Shown here one piece after another: positions 4,912-6,791 of a DNA stretch of 6,791 nt. Source of the DNA: JAJPXC01 sp964562375 (GTDB lineage Bacteria; Bacteroidota; Bacteroidia; Bacteroidales; Muribaculaceae); NCBI GenBank assembly GCA_964562375.1, contig CAZLSW010000119.1, positions 1-6,791 on the forward strand, in the 5' to 3' direction. Below the pieces are notes generated by a model. It did no database searches. It had not been told where the DNA came from and was given only the letters and a program-made list of their open reading frames with translations. The number at the start of each line of letters is the position of its first letter. The stretch's first letter is position 1. A program made the position numbers and the translations under genes.

Positions 4912-6109
4912 CCTCTTACTCGTAATACTGCTTTTAATCACCTCATTTTCAGCGAGAGCCGACCGATGGAGTTGGCTCTTGCTGGAGGATTGCGCATCGA
5001 TCGGGGCCATCGACGGCTACAAGGGGCAACGCGTCAGGGAGTGGCGCAAGGGCTACGGAATGCAACGGATGGCCGACGGCACTTATTATGTAGGCTTGTT
5101 TCAAGACGATCACCTCACGGGCACGGGTATCTTGGTGGCTCCCGGAGAGTCGTTCATTGCTAATTGTGATTCGGCGGCCTATTACGTGGGCAAGGTCAAG
5201 GACGGCGTGCCACAAGGAGCCGGGAAATGCTACAACGACTACGGGGAGTTGATCTACAAGGGGGCCTTCGAGGCCGGTCGGCCAGTCGACCCCTACCCCA
5301 CCCTCTTGACTGACGACCCTCACCGATTCGTCAACATCGACTTGGGCGATGACGACGCGATTTACCTCTTCAGCGAGGCCACCGACTCGGTGCTCGACGG
5401 CCAATCTTACATGATAGGGATGGACGGCAGCCTGTGGATTGGTCGTTTCAAAAACAACGAGATTTCGGGCCTTACCATGAACTCCACCCCGTTGGGCGAC
5501 TGGCAGACGGCCTATATACGCGACGGCCAAGCCCAAGTGCAAAGCTCGTCGCAGGAATACGCGACCTACGACGCGATGCAACAGCTTGCCCTTGAAAACT
5601 CCTTGGCGATGATGGAGGAGCAATCGCTCAAAGCCCAAGCGGCCTATGAATTGGAGCAGGCCGAGAAGCGTGCCCGCGGCTCACGGTGGGAGCGCTTCCT
5701 CAACGGTTTCATGAACGCCTGCCAAATCATCGGCGAAGTAGCCAACACGGCAGGCGACCTTATCAACACCTATGAGAATATCCGCCACGGCACATTCGCG
5801 GCCGATGGCGCCGGGGGCTCCTTGGGCGTAGGCGGTGGAGGCGGTAGCTTTCAGGAGCAGTACGACCGCTGGGCCCGCTTGGCCGAGCGCCACTATAATT
5901 CGTTGACCAACGTGGGAACGCGGGTAAAGCAGGGAGGCAAGGACGTGGGTGGCACCTCGGGGCAGTCGCTCAACACTGGCAACTACACCAGCCAAAAGCA
6001 CTCGCTGCGCGAGGCCCAACGCGAGATGAAGTCGATACGCCAAAAGGCTCGCCGCGCCGGTATCACCATCCAAAAATCGGAATACGAGGACATCCAAGTA
6101 AAATATTAG
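4898..6109 (+). CDS. Exported MORN-repeat-like protein with coiled coil and basic C-terminus
   Basis: The 403-residue protein starts with a signal peptide (SLLLVILLLITSF, cleavage site ARA before D22). Residues 52-131 and 172-191 carry MORN-like units: DGTYYVGLFQDDHLTGTG (60-77), AAYYVGKVKDGVPQGAGKCY (93-112), GELIYKGAFEAGRP (116-129) and a separate DGSLWIGRFKNNEISG (176-191). Such repeats form beta-hairpin arrays that bind lipids or proteins. Residues about 227-266 are a Glu/Ala/Gln-rich predicted helix, possibly a coiled coil; 303-317 is a glycine-rich linker; the last 85 residues are basic, with YDRWARLAERHYNSLTN and LREAQREMKSIRQKARRAG. From memory this C-terminal arrangement recurs in uncharacterised Bacteroidales proteins. 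The ATG at 4898 lies inside the end of the preceding gene (14-nt overlap), implying translational coupling; it is the start that yields the signal peptide. Role unknown; an envelope scaffold is a guess. Confidence 0.87.
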   Translation: MSRSSLLLVILLLITSFSARADRWSWLLLEDCASIGAIDGYKGQRVREWRKGYGMQRMADGTYYVGLFQDDHLTGTGILVAPGESFIANCDSAAYYVGKVKDGVPQGAGKCYNDYGELIYKGAFEAGRPVDPYPTLLTDDPHRFVNIDLGDDDAIYLFSEATDSVLDGQSYMIGMDGSLWIGRFKNNEISGLTMNSTPLGDWQTAYIRDGQAQVQSSSQEYATYDAMQQLALENSLAMMEEQSLKAQAAYELEQAEKRARGSRWERFLNGFMNACQIIGEVANTAGDLINTYENIRHGTFAADGAGGSLGVGGGGGSFQEQYDRWARLAERHYNSLTNVGTRVKQGGKDVGGTSGQSLNTGNYTSQKHSLREAQREMKSIRQKARRAGITIQKSEYEDIQVKY

Positions 6110-6218
6110 GCAAAGTGGTGGAACTGCTCTAACGTTTACAAAGCAGGGGTTACGGCGCTAGTCAACAAAGGCTAGGAAGGAGTAGGCCATACATAATTAG
6201 GGTGTAAATAAATTTTTG

Positions 6219-6226
6219 TACTTTTG
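6219..6226 (+). promoter_or_regulatory. Bacteroidetes -7 promoter element for the AAA-ATPase-like gene
   Basis: TACTTTTG fits TAnnTTTG and is followed by CGG. An imperfect -33 candidate TTAG (6197-6200) lies 18 nt upstream, a better spacing than at the other promoters here. The predicted start near 6232 leaves a short leader of about 10-25 nt. The 109 bases between the MORN gene and this element show no convincing terminator, so some readthrough is possible. Confidence 0.65.
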
Positions 6227-6243
6227 CGGTTGGAAAACCCCTA

Positions 6244-6791
6244 ATGCTCCCCGACATGACTCCAAACAGCAATCCCCGTCTGCCTATCGGCTACCAAGAT
6301 TTCAAAAAACTAAGAGACGACCATTGCCTTTACATCGACAAGACTGATTTACTCTACAATCTTGTACATGAGAATGGCACGTGCTTCTTCCTGTCGCGCC
6401 CGCGGCGGTTCGGCAAAAGCCTTCTTCTCTCCACATTGAAATATTACTGGCAGGGCGACCAAAACCTATTCGCGGGGCTTGCTATTGACGATTTGGAAAA
6501 AGAGTGGATCCATCATGGCGTGATCTATATTGACATGAATAGTGTGATGGCCACCGACCCGCAAATCTTCACCAGCAGCTTGCGAGATACTTTAATGCGG
6601 GAGGGCAGACGGCTGGAAGTGGATATTAATCCTGAAATTTCGACCCTAGGGGGACTGTTTCAGGACTTGATTATCCAAACGGCCAAAAAGACAGGCCGGG
6701 GCGTCGTCATTCTGTTTGACGAGTATGACAAAGGCCTGTTGGAAACAATCCGCGACAGCGAGCGTCTGGACGCCAACACCAATATTCTACG
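6244..6791 (+). CDS. AAA-ATPase-like domain protein (DUF1703-associated family), 5' part
   Basis: The frame stays open to the window edge, giving 182 codons. The protein matches the AAA-ATPase-like family (PF09820): LPIGYQDFKKLRDDHCLYIDKT (residues 13-34, of which DKT is typical), the P-loop variant SRPRRFGKSLLLS (51-63; lysine 58 should bind phosphate) and a Walker B strand VVILFDEYDKGLL with D159 and E160. Known members are about 500-600 residues and usually end in a PD-(D/E)XK nuclease-like domain (DUF1703), which lies outside the window. They occur in many copies in gut Bacteroidales, and their function is not settled. Relatives often read DEYDKPLL; here glycine replaces proline. Start could be ATG 6244 or 6256; both leave the conserved part intact. 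The gene has its own promoter element, so it is probably independent of the MORN gene. Confidence 0.9.
   Translation, partial: MLPDMTPNSNPRLPIGYQDFKKLRDDHCLYIDKTDLLYNLVHENGTCFFLSRPRRFGKSLLLSTLKYYWQGDQNLFAGLAIDDLEKEWIHHGVIYIDMNSVMATDPQIFTSSLRDTLMREGRRLEVDINPEISTLGGLFQDLIIQTAKKTGRGVVILFDEYDKGLLETIRDSERLDANTNIL

Noticed and set aside
4949..5638. 229-residue open frame on the minus strand
   Set aside because: Antisense to the MORN-like gene, which has a signal peptide and repeats; no promoter or plausible start context.
1..6791. CRISPR array, tRNA, rRNA, insertion sequence or toxin-antitoxin pair
   Set aside because: No regularly spaced direct repeats, cloverleaf, rRNA-like sequence, transposase motif or terminal inverted repeats with target duplication were seen on reading both strands.

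Overview
The window reads as chromosomal DNA from a member of the Bacteroidales. The grounds are a bL28-bL33-DUF4295 ribosomal cluster of the Bacteroidetes type, four promoter elements of the Bacteroidetes form TAnnTTTG, absence of Shine-Dalgarno motifs before the starts, a lipoprotein with a Ser/Asp-rich export signal right after its lipobox cysteine, and a fimbrillin-like DUF6562-type domain. Genus is not resolved. Most genes favour C or G in the third codon position.

Layout. Positions 1-490 hold the tail of rpmB, then rpmG and the small DUF4295 gene, closed by a strong intrinsic terminator. Positions 491-2800 hold one monocistronic unit: a TAnnTTTG element, a leader of about 75 nt, and a 674-residue surface lipoprotein joining a fimbrillin-like N-terminal half to a right-handed beta-helix; a hairpin terminator follows. 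Positions 2801-3097 lie between convergent genes and contain a perfect 8-bp hairpin and a clear coding remnant on the minus strand, broken by stop codons. Positions 3098-4024 (minus) encode a WYL-domain transcriptional regulator. Positions 4025-4347 form a divergent intergenic region with promoters facing both ways and a second, less certain, gene remnant. Positions 4348-6109 hold two overlapping genes for exported proteins: an unrecognised 187-residue protein and a 403-residue protein with MORN-like repeats. From 6244 to the window end runs the 5' part of an AAA-ATPase-like gene (DUF1703-associated family) with its own promoter element.

How the genes may work together. The first three genes are translation housekeeping. 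The rest looks like a cell-envelope accessory region. The overlapping exported pair is the most likely functional unit, and the divergently placed WYL regulator could control it, itself, or both; that is inference from position only. The lipoprotein is probably a surface adhesin or a fimbria-associated protein. I found no CRISPR array, tRNA, rRNA, insertion sequence or recognisable defence system. Nothing here proves a new system; the best leads are the exported pair, the beta-helix lipoprotein and the two gene remnants.
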